A DNA stretch of 64,000 nucleotides from Burkholderiales bacterium RIFOXYD12_FULL_59_19 (GCA_001771065.1 MESQ01000055.1:62001-126000), one strand, 5' to 3'. Positions 9,914-19,245 are shown, counted from the first letter of the stretch. The notes: generated from the sequence alone by a model not told the origin. Numbers and translations: made by a program.

Positions 9914-11413
9914 CTACATCTTCAAACCTTGCACGCGCACCAAGCCGTCAGGGATGGTACTCATGCCAGTCAGTTTCTTGTTGTAGGCCCAAAGCCAATT
10001 GCGGTGATAGAGGTAGATGATGGGCCGCTCTTTGACCACCTCGGCAGCCAGGGTGGCAAACACCTTGATCCGTCCTGCGATATCGAGCGTGTTGCGTGAC
10101 CGATTGAGCAAATCGTCCCAGGTCGGGCGGCATTCACCACTGTAGTTCAAGGGCTGCTTACAACCATAAAAGCTGAACAGATTGCCATCCGGGTCGGCAC
10201 GCCCGCTCCAGGCCAGCACATACGCATCAAACTGGCCCTTGTCGGCCATATTGAGCGAGGTAGCGAATTCGGTAGACTGAATCTTCACATCAAAACCAGC
10301 CTCTTTGGCCATAGCCTGCACCACCTGGGCGACGCGTTGGCCGTCGGACGTGGTGGGTGTCATGAGTGTGAAGCTGGGATTGGTGACACCGGCTTCTTTC
10401 AGCAATGCCTTGGCACGGGGAATATCCCGTGCGGGAACAGGCACGTTTTTGGCATAGAAGCTATTGCTAGGAGAAACCCACTGGTTGCCGGGTGTCGCTT
10501 CACCATCCATCGCCACTTTGGCAATACCCGCCCGATCGAGAGAGAGTTCAAATGCCTCGCGTACCCGGGCGTCACGCCCCAAGGGGTTCGCCTGCGACTG
10601 GTCACTCTTGTGGGTGTTGATCGTGATACCCTGATAACCCAACTCTGTGATGCGTGACATACCGAGCTTGGCATCGGCTTTGATTGAAGCCACATCGGAG
10701 GGCGCAACCCGCTCAATGAAGTCGAGCTGCCCTGCACGAAGATTGGCCAATCTGACGGTGGAATCCACAATCGGAAGATAGATCACTTTGTCAAAGTGAA
10801 TCTCGGACTTGTTCCAATAGTTCTGAAAACGCTCCAGCACAATGCGGTCTTGTGCTACCCGCTCAGTGAACCTGAACGGGCCTGAACAAACCGGCTTGGT
10901 GCCAAAACTGGTGGGATTGGCTGCCGCCGCTTTGGGTGACACCATCATGCCAGCACGGTCTGCCAACACCGTCAGAAGTGGTGAAAACGGTGCACTCAAA
11001 TTGATCTTGACAGTTAGCGGATCGACCACTTCGACCGCAGTGACCGGCGACAACTCGCCGCGCCGGTTAGAGCCTGCCATGGTCTTATGGCGCTCAATAT
11101 TGAACTTGACCGCCGCCGCGTCAAACTTCTCACCGTCGTGGAAAGTCACACCACTGCGGAGCTTTAGCGTCAGCGATTTGTTGTCTGCAGACCATTGGTA
11201 GGAAGTTGCCAATTGCGGTACAGGGTTGAGCTTTTCATCAATATCAAACAACTTGTCGCACAGTGATGAAAACACAATTCGACCTACAAAGCTGCGGGCC
11301 AGGGTGGGGTCCAAGATGTCGGGATCTTCGGCCAAACCTATACGCAAGGTTTGTGACTGGACGACGCACGCGCTGGCCATCATCGCCAGTGCCAGGAGCA
11401 ATTTTTTCTTCAT
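9914..11413 (-). CDS. ABC transporter substrate-binding protein, family 5 (second system)
   Basis: This 499-residue periplasmic receptor has a signal peptide (MKKKLLLALAMMASACVVQS) and SBP_bac_5 features: RIGLAEDPDILDPTLARSFVG, LTLKLRSGVTFHDGEKFDA and AVKFNIERHKTM. An AAGG-type ribosome-binding site precedes the ATG. It sits upstream of its permeases and downstream of its ATPase pair. It differs clearly in sequence and length from the 538-residue receptor at 3019-4635, so the two importers probably take different ligands or a ligand and its derivative. The family includes glutathione (GsiB), dipeptide and nickel receptors; sequence alone does not choose. Confidence 0.92.
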   Translation of the reverse strand: MKKKLLLALAMMASACVVQSQTLRIGLAEDPDILDPTLARSFVGRIVFSSLCDKLFDIDEKLNPVPQLATSYQWSADNKSLTLKLRSGVTFHDGEKFDAAAVKFNIERHKTMAGSNRRGELSPVTAVEVVDPLTVKINLSAPFSPLLTVLADRAGMMVSPKAAAANPTSFGTKPVCSGPFRFTERVAQDRIVLERFQNYWNKSEIHFDKVIYLPIVDSTVRLANLRAGQLDFIERVAPSDVASIKADAKLGMSRITELGYQGITINTHKSDQSQANPLGRDARVREAFELSLDRAGIAKVAMDGEATPGNQWVSPSNSFYAKNVPVPARDIPRAKALLKEAGVTNPSFTLMTPTTSDGQRVAQVVQAMAKEAGFDVKIQSTEFATSLNMADKGQFDAYVLAWSGRADPDGNLFSFYGCKQPLNYSGECRPTWDDLLNRSRNTLDIAGRIKVFATLAAEVVKERPIIYLYHRNWLWAYNKKLTGMSTIPDGLVRVQGLKM

Positions 11414-11453
11414 TGAACACTTCCTTTACAGTTGATAAAAACTCACAGGGCCT

Positions 11454-12530
11454 TCAGGCTTGCGCCTGTTGAACCGGCTGAACTGACACGCTTCCACTAA
11501 AAGCTTGCTGCAAACGCAGCAAGCGCTCATTCACGACCTCGGTAGTCAAGGTGGTCACGGTTGCTTGGCTTGTTTCCCAAAAATGACATGCCACGGCATG
11601 CCCATTCAGCCACGTCAGTGGCGGCATCTCTTGCGCACAACGTTCTTGAGCGAGGGGGCAACGCGTTCTGAAGCGACAGCCCGACGGCGGGTTGCTCGGA
11701 CTTGGTACGTCACCTTGCAGCAACACCCGCTGCCGCCTCAACCCTGGCACGGGCAGCGGAATGGCCGACAGGAGAGCCTGGGTGTAAGGGTGCCGAGGTG
11801 TCGCAAACAAAGTGTGCTTGTCGGCGTATTCAACAATTTGCCCAAGATACATGACCGCCACATGGGAGGCAATGTGTTTCACCACTGCCAGATCATGGGC
11901 AATGAACACATAAGCCAGGTTTAATCTCTGCTGCAAATCCTGCAGCAAATTGATCACCTGCGCCTGAATCGACACGTCAAGGGCAGACACCGCCTCGTCG
12001 CAGACGATCAACTTGGGTTCGACTGCCAACGCCCGCGCGATCCCAATACGCTGTCGCTGACCACCTGAAAATTCGTGTGGGTAGCGCTGCAAATACTGCG
12101 CTGGCAAGCCAACCAGATCCAGCAACTCGATGGCCCGCTGTCGATGCCGCCCCGCCGCCAAACCATGCAGCACAAGTGGTTCAATCAAGGTCTGTTCCAC
12201 TGTCATGCGTGGATTGAGCGATGAATAGGGATCTTGAAAAATCATTTGCACGTTTCGCCTTGCCGCGCGCAACTGAGCCGGTGACATGGTCATCAGGTCC
12301 TGGCCTTCAAACCATACCTGACCTGAAGTGGCATCGAGCAAACGCAACAGCAAGCGCCCAAGCGTCGATTTGCCACAGCCTGATTCACCAACCAGTGCCA
12401 TGGTATCGCCCGCATTCAACTCAAAGTTGACATCATCCACAGCGTGCACAACCACTTTGGCACGGCTAAACAGACCTTGCCGAACCGGAAAATGCTTGAC
12501 CAAATGGTCAACTTTTAGCAGTGCACTCAT
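11454..12530 (-). CDS. ABC transporter ATP-binding protein, DppF-like (second system)
   Basis: This ATPase is 358 residues from the ATG at 12530, which overlaps the stop of the upstream ATPase as ATGA. The frame is open to 12614, but that extension lies inside the neighbour and is not family-like. It has Walker [24 protein letters not shown], signature SGGQRQR, Walker [13 protein letters not shown] (the usual DEP is DEA here), H-switch FIAHD, and a C-terminal four-cysteine domain (CRFRTRC, RC, ACHF). A 30-residue tail rich in Q and V follows that domain. It energises the 8067-9888 permeases together with 12527-13522. Confidence 0.92.
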   Translation of the reverse strand: MSALLKVDHLVKHFPVRQGLFSRAKVVVHAVDDVNFELNAGDTMALVGESGCGKSTLGRLLLRLLDATSGQVWFEGQDLMTMSPAQLRAARRNVQMIFQDPYSSLNPRMTVEQTLIEPLVLHGLAAGRHRQRAIELLDLVGLPAQYLQRYPHEFSGGQRQRIGIARALAVEPKLIVCDEAVSALDVSIQAQVINLLQDLQQRLNLAYVFIAHDLAVVKHIASHVAVMYLGQIVEYADKHTLFATPRHPYTQALLSAIPLPVPGLRRQRVLLQGDVPSPSNPPSGCRFRTRCPLAQERCAQEMPPLTWLNGHAVACHFWETSQATVTTLTTEVVNERLLRLQQAFSGSVSVQPVQQAQA

Positions 12531-13522
12531 ACTATTGGCTCCAGCGGCGCCAACCAGCACGCGGCCTCGTGCCCCTCGCCGACATCCATCAACTTGGGTG
12601 CCTCCAGTTGACATCTTTCAATTGCAAAAGGACAGCGTGGCGCAAAACGGCAGCCCGTCACCTGGGTCATGGGCGTGGGTACCTGACCTTCGATGGCATT
12701 GAGCCGACCTTGGGTCTGGTGCAACTTGGGAATGGAGCCCAGCAAACCAATGGTGTAGGGGTGCTGGGGCACGGCAAACAAGCGTTGCACACTGGCACGC
12801 TCAACCACCTGGCCCGAATACATCACGACAACGTCATCCGCCAGTTCAGCAATCACCCCCAGATCATGGGTGATCAAAATAATGGCGGTGCCCGTTTCTT
12901 CGCGCAAGGTTCGCATCAAATCAAGCACCTGTGCCTGAATGGTGACATCCAGCGCTGTGGTTGGCTCGTCGGCAATCAGCAACTTGGGCTCACACGACAA
13001 GGCCATCGCAATCATGACGCGCTGACGCATCCCCCCTGAGAGCTTGTGTGGATACTCATCAATACGTTGTTCCGGCGACGGGATACGCACGCGCCGGAGC
13101 ATCTCAATGGCGCGGCTCCTGGCCTCCTTGGCGCTGATGTGACGGTGCGCCCGAATGCCCTCGATCAGCTGATTCCCGATGGTGAACGCTGGGTTGAGGG
13201 ACGTCATGGGTTCCTGAAAAATCATCGCCATGCGGTCACCGCGAAGCTGGCGCATGTCTTGTGGTGACAACGTTGCCAGGTCGCGTCCTTCAAACACCAC
13301 GGACCCGGCCGAAATACGTCCTTGGCCCTTGGGAAGCAAACCCATGATGGAGAGAGACGTTACGCTTTTGCCACACCCCGACTCGCCCACAATACCAAGG
13401 GTACGACCGGCATGAACAGAAAAGCTGACACCATCGACTGGCGAGAACTCCAAACCGCTTTCATGTCTGAAACTGGTACGAAGGTTTTTCACTTCAAGTA
13501 GGGCGGTCGTGGCGTGCGTCAT
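12527..13522 (-). CDS. ABC transporter ATP-binding protein, DppD-like (second system)
   Basis: This 331-residue ATPase shows Walker [23 protein letters not shown], signature LSGGMRQR, Walker [13 protein letters not shown] and the H-switch LITHD. It ends with the cysteine-bearing oligopeptide domain (CRFAPRC, ERC, AACW). It is the first transporter gene after the GntR regulator (32 bp spacing), and its stop overlaps the next ATPase start. It is probably part of one long transcript reaching to position 22, since no large gap or terminator is seen in this block. Confidence 0.93.
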   Translation of the reverse strand: MTHATTALLEVKNLRTSFRHESGLEFSPVDGVSFSVHAGRTLGIVGESGCGKSVTSLSIMGLLPKGQGRISAGSVVFEGRDLATLSPQDMRQLRGDRMAMIFQEPMTSLNPAFTIGNQLIEGIRAHRHISAKEARSRAIEMLRRVRIPSPEQRIDEYPHKLSGGMRQRVMIAMALSCEPKLLIADEPTTALDVTIQAQVLDLMRTLREETGTAIILITHDLGVIAELADDVVVMYSGQVVERASVQRLFAVPQHPYTIGLLGSIPKLHQTQGRLNAIEGQVPTPMTQVTGCRFAPRCPFAIERCQLEAPKLMDVGEGHEAACWLAPLEPIV

Positions 13523-13554
13523 TCAAATGGTACTCAGGTTGGATGGATTGACGG

Positions 13555-14244
13555 TTAAGCCGAGGCACTTAACCAGGCAGGAGCCACACGCGAGGTCGCT
13601 GACCGGGCTGATTGAAGGTGGGCACGCATCTGCCGATACGCTACGACGGCATCATGTGCCAACAAAGCCTCTACCAAGACAGCGTGTTCTTCAAACGACT
13701 CGCCCATGCGCTCAATGTTTCGAAACTGAGTACGCCGAAACGGTGCCACACGTTGCCGCAAACTCATAGTCAAGTCGATCAATATTTGGTTGTAGCTACA
13801 GCGAATGATCATGTTGTGCAAAGCGAGGTTGTTGGCGTCATAGCGGTTAAAGTCGCGCGACTGCATGGCAGCGCGCCCATCCTGTTGCAGCGCAATCAGT
13901 GAGGCTTGGTCATCTTGCGTCATGCGCAGTGCCGCGTGGCGTGCGCAAGATGCTTCAAGCTCGCCAATGGCTTCAAACATCTGATCCAGCTTCGCCGCGC
14001 TAACTGCCGCCACTACCGATCCACGGTTGGGCCGGCAGTCCACCAACCCCATGATCGCTAGCTGCTTGAGCGCCTCACGAACAGGCGTGCGCGAGACGCT
14101 GAACCGGCTGGACAACATCACTTCATCAAGCTTGCTGCCTGGTGCAAAATTTCCCAACGCGATCTCGTCAGCAATCAAACGGCACACCGAATCGGCCAAA
14201 CTGCCGCGAGCAGCGGCAATGTCTTGTGTTGACGTGCTCTTCAT
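13555..14244 (-). CDS. GntR family transcriptional regulator, FadR/FCD subfamily
   Basis: This cytoplasmic DNA-binding protein has an N-terminal winged helix (SLADSVCRLIADEIALGNFA, then FSVSRTPVREALKQLAIMGL) and a C-terminal all-helical FCD ligand domain. The FCD shows histidine and arginine positions (NLALHNMI, SARHAALR) that bind metal or carboxylate ligand in relatives. I chose ATG 14244 (229 residues) because homologues start about a dozen residues before the first helix; ATGs at 14286 and 14295 are alternatives and none has a clear ribosome-binding site. It heads the two-importer cluster and is the likely local regulator, responding to a small carboxylate or amino-acid-like effector. Confidence 0.9.
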   Translation of the reverse strand: MKSTSTQDIAAARGSLADSVCRLIADEIALGNFAPGSKLDEVMLSSRFSVSRTPVREALKQLAIMGLVDCRPNRGSVVAAVSAAKLDQMFEAIGELEASCARHAALRMTQDDQASLIALQQDGRAAMQSRDFNRYDANNLALHNMIIRCSYNQILIDLTMSLRQRVAPFRRTQFRNIERMGESFEEHAVLVEALLAHDAVVAYRQMRAHLQSARSATSRVAPAWLSASA

Positions 14245-14781
14245 TTGGGTGCAAAAAGAGCAACGATTAGCATTGCCAATAACCATTCTGAACATCGTGC
14301 GCTGATCAGTTCCAAGTCAATCTCCAAAAGTTTCACGTGATCCCCAACCTTTGATGCATGGAACGTGCCACAAACAAGACCAACTGCCTTGTATTTTCTA
14401 AGTTGTTGTACACAATTGGTTTTCCTTACATTTGCATTTAAAGCCCGATGTAGAGCTACTGAAAATGAATGCAGTGATGCCTCTATTTGTATGTAATTCT
14501 TGTTGAATAGGTCTTGAGCGCACCATTTTGTATGCACGATTTTGAACTGTGTTGTTGCATCAGCGGACTTTGGTATGGCCTCTTGCGCAGCACAAAAGTG
14601 ACCCTCTGTGGTGTCGTTTGCCACGCGCAAAGTGGCCAAAAGCAGATGCGTCATCCTTGCGACAACTCTTGATTGCAACCGTGACTTACAGGAAAAACCA
14701 TGACCGACACCAGTTCAAGAGATGCCGCCAAGATTTATAAAATCGTGCATTGCAATCCAGCTCGCAAGCACTCATCTAGAC
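14245..14781. other. Intergenic region between divergent GntR regulator and J-domain gene
   Basis: About 540 bp without a convincing gene. The central part (14380-14520) is AT-rich compared with its surroundings and is the natural place for the promoter of the minus-strand transporter cluster. It holds a FadR-type palindrome (listed separately). A minus-strand open frame at 14241-14678 has no recognisable family features, so I do not call it. The right-hand part leads into the J-domain gene without a clear ribosome-binding site. Confidence 0.6.
14405..14416. promoter_or_regulatory. Candidate GntR/FCD operator upstream of the transporter cluster
   Basis: On the minus strand the sequence reads ATTGTGTACAAC, matching 10 of 12 positions of the ATTGTATACAAT palindrome bound by many FadR-family regulators. 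It lies about 160 bp upstream of the chosen regulator start. Autoregulation and control of the importer operon is an inference. A single match of this size could be chance. Confidence 0.35.
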
Positions 14782-15960
14782 ATGCCACATCAGCCCCACC
14801 TCTTCAAAGAAGATCAACCGCACAACCCAGCCACACCCGCACCAGCCGCCAAACTGGTTGTAGGTGCACTCAAATTTGGCGGCGGTCAGGTATCGCCAGC
14901 CCAAAAGCGCTTTAACCAGTTGCTGAACCAAACTGAAACCCTGGCAAAAAAGATCGAAGAAACCGACAAACTGGCCGACGCGCACCGCCTGGTGGCGGCC
15001 CGCACGCTGGCGCCGCTGGAAAAAGAGCAGGTGGCGCTGATGCGCCAGATGGCCGTGTGGCTGGACGCACGTTTGCAGCGCAAAGGCTTGAGCGCCAAAC
15101 AAAAAAACATGGCCCGCGAGATTCTGTGCCATTTGGCCGCTGCGGTGGCCAGTACGGGCGATGAGGCCATGCACACACTCTATGCGGCACACAGCGCCAC
15201 ATCGTTAAAAGAAGAAGAAAAGGCCGATGCCGCCGACATGAAAATGTTCATGGAAGACATGCTGGGCGAAAAAATAGGCGACCGCGACACCTCGTTTGAC
15301 AGCCTGGAAGACCTGCTGCGCGCCAGTATGGCCAAAATGCAGGAAAAAGACGCCTTTGAGGCGACCGCCCGCGCCAGCCGCAAGACCAAACGCAAAAAGT
15401 CTGCCGCGCAGACCAAGGCCGAAGCCATGGTCACGGCCCAGACTGAAGATGCCACCGGCGCGCTACGCACCATTTACCGCCAGTTGGTCAGCGCCCTGCA
15501 TCCCGACCGCGAAACCGATCACGCCGAGCAGGTACGAAAAACCGCACTCATGAAAGAAGCCAACGCGGCCTACGAAAAGCGCGACCTGCTGGGCCTGCTG
15601 CAGTTGCAGTTACGCGCCGATCTGGTCGATGCCAACCAAATGACCAGCATGGCCAAAGAAAAGTTGGCGGCATTAACCACCTTGCTGAAAGACCGGGTCA
15701 AAGTGCTCACCGAAGAGCTTTTCATGGCTGAGCAGCGCGTCATGGGCGAATTCAATTTTCCGATGTTCGTGCCCTTGAGTGCGAACGCCTTGCACCGCCA
15801 TCTCACTGAAAGCGAACGCAATTTGCGCGAAGAAATTGCCATCATGAAGCAGGACCTGGCTCTGGTGCAGGACGATGCCCGCTTCAAGCGCTGGCTGAAA
15901 GAGCAGCGCCAGGCGGCGCAAAACCACGACTTGGACCCGCTGGATTTTGCTTTCGATTGA
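14782..15960 (+). CDS. J-domain (DnaJ-like) protein with coiled-coil regions
   Basis: A 392-residue, charged, soluble protein. The frame opens at 14722, but the protein from MPHQPHLFKEDQ (14782) looks more natural. A degenerate J-domain sits near residues 225-280: GALRTIYRQLVSALHPDRET, with the HPD tripeptide at 240-242 that stimulates DnaK ATPase. The flanks (about 40-110 and 300-380) are helical with heptad-like patterns and many K/E/Q/L residues, and a basic linker (KTKRKKS) precedes the J-domain. There is no zinc-finger or C-terminal DnaJ substrate domain, so it would be a class C J-protein. It is the only plus-strand gene beside the ATPase downstream; client or role unknown. Confidence 0.75.
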   Translation: MPHQPHLFKEDQPHNPATPAPAAKLVVGALKFGGGQVSPAQKRFNQLLNQTETLAKKIEETDKLADAHRLVAARTLAPLEKEQVALMRQMAVWLDARLQRKGLSAKQKNMAREILCHLAAAVASTGDEAMHTLYAAHSATSLKEEEKADAADMKMFMEDMLGEKIGDRDTSFDSLEDLLRASMAKMQEKDAFEATARASRKTKRKKSAAQTKAEAMVTAQTEDATGALRTIYRQLVSALHPDRETDHAEQVRKTALMKEANAAYEKRDLLGLLQLQLRADLVDANQMTSMAKEKLAALTTLLKDRVKVLTEELFMAEQRVMGEFNFPMFVPLSANALHRHLTESERNLREEIAIMKQDLALVQDDARFKRWLKEQRQAAQNHDLDPLDFAFD

Positions 15961-16000
15961 GGTAACGGCACCCTCAGCGGTGGCTGAATTCGTTGAATTT

Positions 16001-16042
16001 ATCCTTGCAAATCATGGAATGAAACTCCATAATTACAAGGAT
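16001..16042. repeat. Imperfect inverted repeat overlapping the ATPase start codon
   Basis: The left arm begins ATCCTTGCAAATCATGGA and the right arm is its approximate complement (TCCATAATTACAAGGAT), with a short GAAAC-containing loop. The right arm runs into the ATG at 16041. Such a structure could be a protein operator or an RNA hairpin that hides the start codon. No Shine-Dalgarno is seen other than the AAGG inside the right arm. Confidence 0.6.
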
Positions 16043-17216
16043 GTTTACACGCCACTTGCTACCTTTACTCGCCGAAGAACTCCAACACTCACCCGCTGTT
16101 GCCCTGCTGGGGCCGCGCCAATCAGGCAAAACCACGCTGGCGCTGGAAGCCGCCAAGTCGATTCCCAGCCTCTATCTCGACCTGGAATCCGAACGCGACC
16201 GCGCCAAGCTGGCGCAGCCTGAACTGTATCTGTCCGATCACCTCGACAAACTGGTAATCCTGGACGAAGTGCACCGCGCGCCCCATCTGTTTCCCGTGTT
16301 GCGTGGTTTGATCGACCAAGCCCGCCGCGCCGGAAGACGCGCAGGCCAATACCTGCTCTTGGGCTCGGCCGCGCTGGATTTGCTGCAGCAATCTGGTGAA
16401 ACCCTGGCCGGACGCATCGCCTACCTTGAACTTGGTCCCCTCAATCTGCTGGAAACCGGCACGGCACTGCACGACGCCTTGTGGTTGCGCGGCGGTTTTC
16501 CCGAGAGCCTGACTGCGACCAGCGACGCGCGCAGCCTGCGCTGGAGGCAAAACTTCATCCGTACCTATCTGGAGCGTGACGTCCCGCAGTTTGGCCCGCG
16601 CATTGCCGCTGACACGCTGCGCCGCTTCTGGACCATGCTGGCGCACCACCAAAGCGGCCTGCTTAACGTGGCCCAACTGGCGCGCAACATCGGGGTGGAC
16701 ATCAAAACCGCGCAAAGTTATATCGACCTGCTGTGTGCCCTGCTGCTGGTGCGCCGCCTGCCGCCCTGGCACGCCAATATCGGCAAACGTCTGGTCAAGT
16801 CGCCCAAGGTGTACGTGCGCGACAGCGGGCTGGTGCACGCCCTGCTCGACATCGAAACCAAAGAAGCCTTGCTATCGCATATGGTGCTGGGTGCCAGTTG
16901 GGAGGGGTTTTGTATTGAAAACCTGCTGAGCTGCGCGCCCGCCAACGTGCAAGCCTATTTTTACCGTACCAGCGGCGGTGCAGAGATCGATCTGCTGCTG
17001 GTTTGGCCAGGCGGCGATATCTGGGCCATCGAGATCAAACGCAGCCTTACACCGAAGGTCGAGCGCGGCTTTCATAGCGCCTGCGCCGACCTGTCGCCAG
17101 CACGGAAACTGGTGGTGTACCCAGGCACCGAAGCCTTTCCTCTGGGCAACGACGTGGTGGCCATGCCACTGGCGGCGCTTTGTCAGGAATTGGCGCCGAG
17201 AGCTTCATCGGCATGA
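16041..17216 (+). CDS. AAA-type ATPase with DUF4143 domain
   Basis: A 391-residue protein of the widespread ATP-binding/DUF4143 family. The N-terminal P-loop is GPRQSGKTT (residues 24-32), Walker B is KLVILDEVHRAP and sensor-like LLLGSAALDLL follows. The middle region carries a winged-helix-like part (LLNVAQLARNIGVDIKTAQSY). The C-terminal DUF4143 has a PD-(D/E)xK-like core: GGAEIDLLL, then IWAIEIKRS. The family is mobile between genomes and its cellular role is not settled; links to toxin-antitoxin or DNA processing have been suggested. The inverted repeat at the start codon is typical of a self-contained, possibly acquired unit. Confidence 0.85.
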   Translation: MFTRHLLPLLAEELQHSPAVALLGPRQSGKTTLALEAAKSIPSLYLDLESERDRAKLAQPELYLSDHLDKLVILDEVHRAPHLFPVLRGLIDQARRAGRRAGQYLLLGSAALDLLQQSGETLAGRIAYLELGPLNLLETGTALHDALWLRGGFPESLTATSDARSLRWRQNFIRTYLERDVPQFGPRIAADTLRRFWTMLAHHQSGLLNVAQLARNIGVDIKTAQSYIDLLCALLLVRRLPPWHANIGKRLVKSPKVYVRDSGLVHALLDIETKEALLSHMVLGASWEGFCIENLLSCAPANVQAYFYRTSGGAEIDLLLVWPGGDIWAIEIKRSLTPKVERGFHSACADLSPARKLVVYPGTEAFPLGNDVVAMPLAALCQELAPRASSA

Positions 17217-17226
17217 ACAAGCCGCC

Positions 17227-18495
17227 CTATTTGCCAGTAAACACCGTCAGCACGCCGGTGTAGCCATACAGGTGATGGCGGGCGATCTCGCCAGCGGCAA
17301 AAAAACCCACCAGCGGCACGTCGCCCAAGGCGCGGCGAATGATTTGTAGTTCAGCACTCTCGCCACCAAAATGGGCACCACCGCGGCCGGTGCAGCTCAC
17401 GTAAATGGCGCCTGCAATGCCACGCGCGGCATGCGGTGCCGCATCCGCCTCGGATTGCGCCAGTGCGGCGGCCGTTTCCAGCGCCTGCTCCTGCGGTTCC
17501 AGTTCTTCACGAATCTCGGCGCAGACACGCACCAGGTCGGCACGCGCCGCCTGCACGTTACGTTGGCAAAATGCCAGTTCCATGCCTTCAGTCACCAGAT
17601 CGGCCACCGCCACACCAGCGCGGGCGGGGTCCAGGCCGATGATGTGACGCACCAGCACGTCGGGCCCGAAGTTACCGGTACGCATGATGGTTTGCGACGT
17701 ATCAGCCAGGGTGGCGGGCTCGGTCAAGCCGACCAGGGTGGCGCGTAAGGCTTGCAGCGCTTCACGCGGCTCATCCAGGGTCACATTCAACTCACGCAAC
17801 ATCACCTGCAAGGCGGGCTCACCGTCCAGCGCCAGCACCACGTTGCGTTCGGCACTGGTGACCTTGTGCGCCCGGTTGATCGGCAAACAGCCTTGCGTGA
17901 CGCGCGACACCAACGCCACCTCCGACCCAAAGGCCACCCCGCTCAAGCCGCCGCTGAAGACCCCACTGGCCGCACCCTGGCCCTTGACGTTGCCATTGCC
18001 CGACACCGCAAATTGCACCGCCGCGCCGCGGCTTGATGCCAGGCCACCAAACACATAACCGGAGTCGGTGCGCTGTGCCAGTTCTTCGATCAGTTCCGCC
18101 AGATCGGCGGTGTGGCCATCGGCATGGACCAGCACGGTGTGCGCCTCAAAAGCCAGTCCCAGCGGCGCCACGCCGGAGAACACCCGGTATTGGTCGCTGG
18201 GCAGCTCACACAGCATCACGGCCAGCGCGGGTTCGTCAAAGTATTCGACATTATTGGATGCAATGCCCACACCCACCGTGCCCGACCAGTCAGTGACCTC
18301 GGGCAGCTCGGCGCTGAGGTGTTCCAGTATCTCCTGGGCAGCAGCGGCATAGTGGTCAGTGATGTAGAGCAAGGCCAGTGTCGGGCTGCTGGCATACCCG
18401 TGCAGCGCCATCTGGGCGCGCAACTGCGCCAGTACCAGACCAGCCGCCATGCCCCACTGCGGGTGGGTTGCGTGCCCGTAGGGGAACAATTTCAT
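17227..18495 (-). CDS. FIST N-/C-terminal domain protein
   Basis: A 422-residue protein with the two-part FIST architecture: an N-terminal domain from about residue 35 (LALLYITDHYAAAAQEIL, then WSGTVGVGIASNNVEYFDEP) and a FIST_C domain in the last third (GAIYVSCTGRGGAHFGGESA, then LVGFFAAGEIARHHLYGYTG). FIST domains are sensory modules thought to bind small ligands such as amino acids, usually coupled to chemotaxis or GGDEF outputs. Here the protein stands alone, which is common in Betaproteobacteria. It is followed on the same strand by nothing nearby and preceded by PhaM (30 bp). No membrane segment is seen. Confidence 0.88.
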   Translation of the reverse strand: MKLFPYGHATHPQWGMAAGLVLAQLRAQMALHGYASSPTLALLYITDHYAAAAQEILEHLSAELPEVTDWSGTVGVGIASNNVEYFDEPALAVMLCELPSDQYRVFSGVAPLGLAFEAHTVLVHADGHTADLAELIEELAQRTDSGYVFGGLASSRGAAVQFAVSGNGNVKGQGAASGVFSGGLSGVAFGSEVALVSRVTQGCLPINRAHKVTSAERNVVLALDGEPALQVMLRELNVTLDEPREALQALRATLVGLTEPATLADTSQTIMRTGNFGPDVLVRHIIGLDPARAGVAVADLVTEGMELAFCQRNVQAARADLVRVCAEIREELEPQEQALETAAALAQSEADAAPHAARGIAGAIYVSCTGRGGAHFGGESAELQIIRRALGDVPLVGFFAAGEIARHHLYGYTGVLTVFTGK

Positions 18496-18525
18496 AACCA
18501 GAGCCGGTTGTGCAAAAACACCGCG

Positions 18526-19245
18526 TTAACGTCCCCGCGCGACGGTTTTAGCTACTGCCTTCTTGACCGTTTTGGCAGCAGCTTTCTTGGCAGGCGTTTT
18601 TTTGGCTACGGCAGACGCAGCGACACCTTTTGCCGCCTTGACTGTTTCCTTGACCGCCCCTTTGGCGAGGTTTTTACCCAGGTCCATGGCGCTTGCCTTG
18701 CTGGCTTCCTTCATGGCGCCGGCGGCAATGTGCTGGAACTGCTGGGTTAGCGCCGTCCACAACTGCATCGGATCAACCAGACCTGCCGCTGCCGCCACGG
18801 CAACCGGCTCGACAGCCTGGTCCAGCTTTTTGGCCGATGCTTCAACTTGTCCTGCCACATCGGCCACGGTTTTGGCGGCCGTTTCGGCCTTTTCCGCCAC
18901 CTTGTGCACACCCGCTGTCACGGTGTCGACCGCCTTGAATTTGAAGGCATTGGCCATGTCGCCCAGGCTCAGGTTCATGCCTTTGAGTGTGGCCAGGGTG
19001 AGTTTTTGCACTTCAAGCGCCTGCACCGTGGCGCCCAGCGCCTTGGAGTTTTGATCAAGCCAGAAATGCACTGACTTGAGCTCGGCAATGCGTTTGTCCA
19101 GCTCTTCCTCATTGAGCGACGGCGCGATCCAGTTGGACATCGTGGGCATTTGCGGCACGGCTTGCGAGGCACCCTTGGCAAGATTTTGCAAAAAGTCAAA
19201 GCCGGGGACAAATTTGCCAAAGCCAGAATTTTCTGAATCACTCAT
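18526..19245 (-). CDS. phaM: PhaM-type polyhydroxyalkanoate granule regulatory protein
   Basis: A 239-residue protein with the PhaM N-terminus (GKFVPGFDFLQNLAKGAS, PTMSNWIAPSLNEEELDKRI) and a long helical middle. The tail is rich in K, A and T, with repeated KKA/KKTPAKKAA blocks as in histone H1-like proteins. In Ralstonia PhaM activates PHB synthase, sits on the granule surface and uses its basic tail to tether granules to the nucleoid so they partition at division. A good ribosome-binding site (AGGAG) precedes the ATG. The phasin at 34822-35367 supports PHB storage in this organism. Confidence 0.85.
   Translation of the reverse strand: MSDSENSGFGKFVPGFDFLQNLAKGASQAVPQMPTMSNWIAPSLNEEELDKRIAELKSVHFWLDQNSKALGATVQALEVQKLTLATLKGMNLSLGDMANAFKFKAVDTVTAGVHKVAEKAETAAKTVADVAGQVEASAKKLDQAVEPVAVAAAAGLVDPMQLWTALTQQFQHIAAGAMKEASKASAMDLGKNLAKGAVKETVKAAKGVAASAVAKKTPAKKAAAKTVKKAVAKTVARGR

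Noticed and set aside
11454-12614. Longer N-terminus of the second DppF-like ATPase
   Set aside because: The extra 28 residues read through the end of the upstream gene; the ATGA overlap marks the true start.
14241-14678. A 145-codon minus-strand frame in the regulator spacer
   Set aside because: No recognisable domain, no ribosome-binding site and it overlaps the likely promoter; low-confidence noise.
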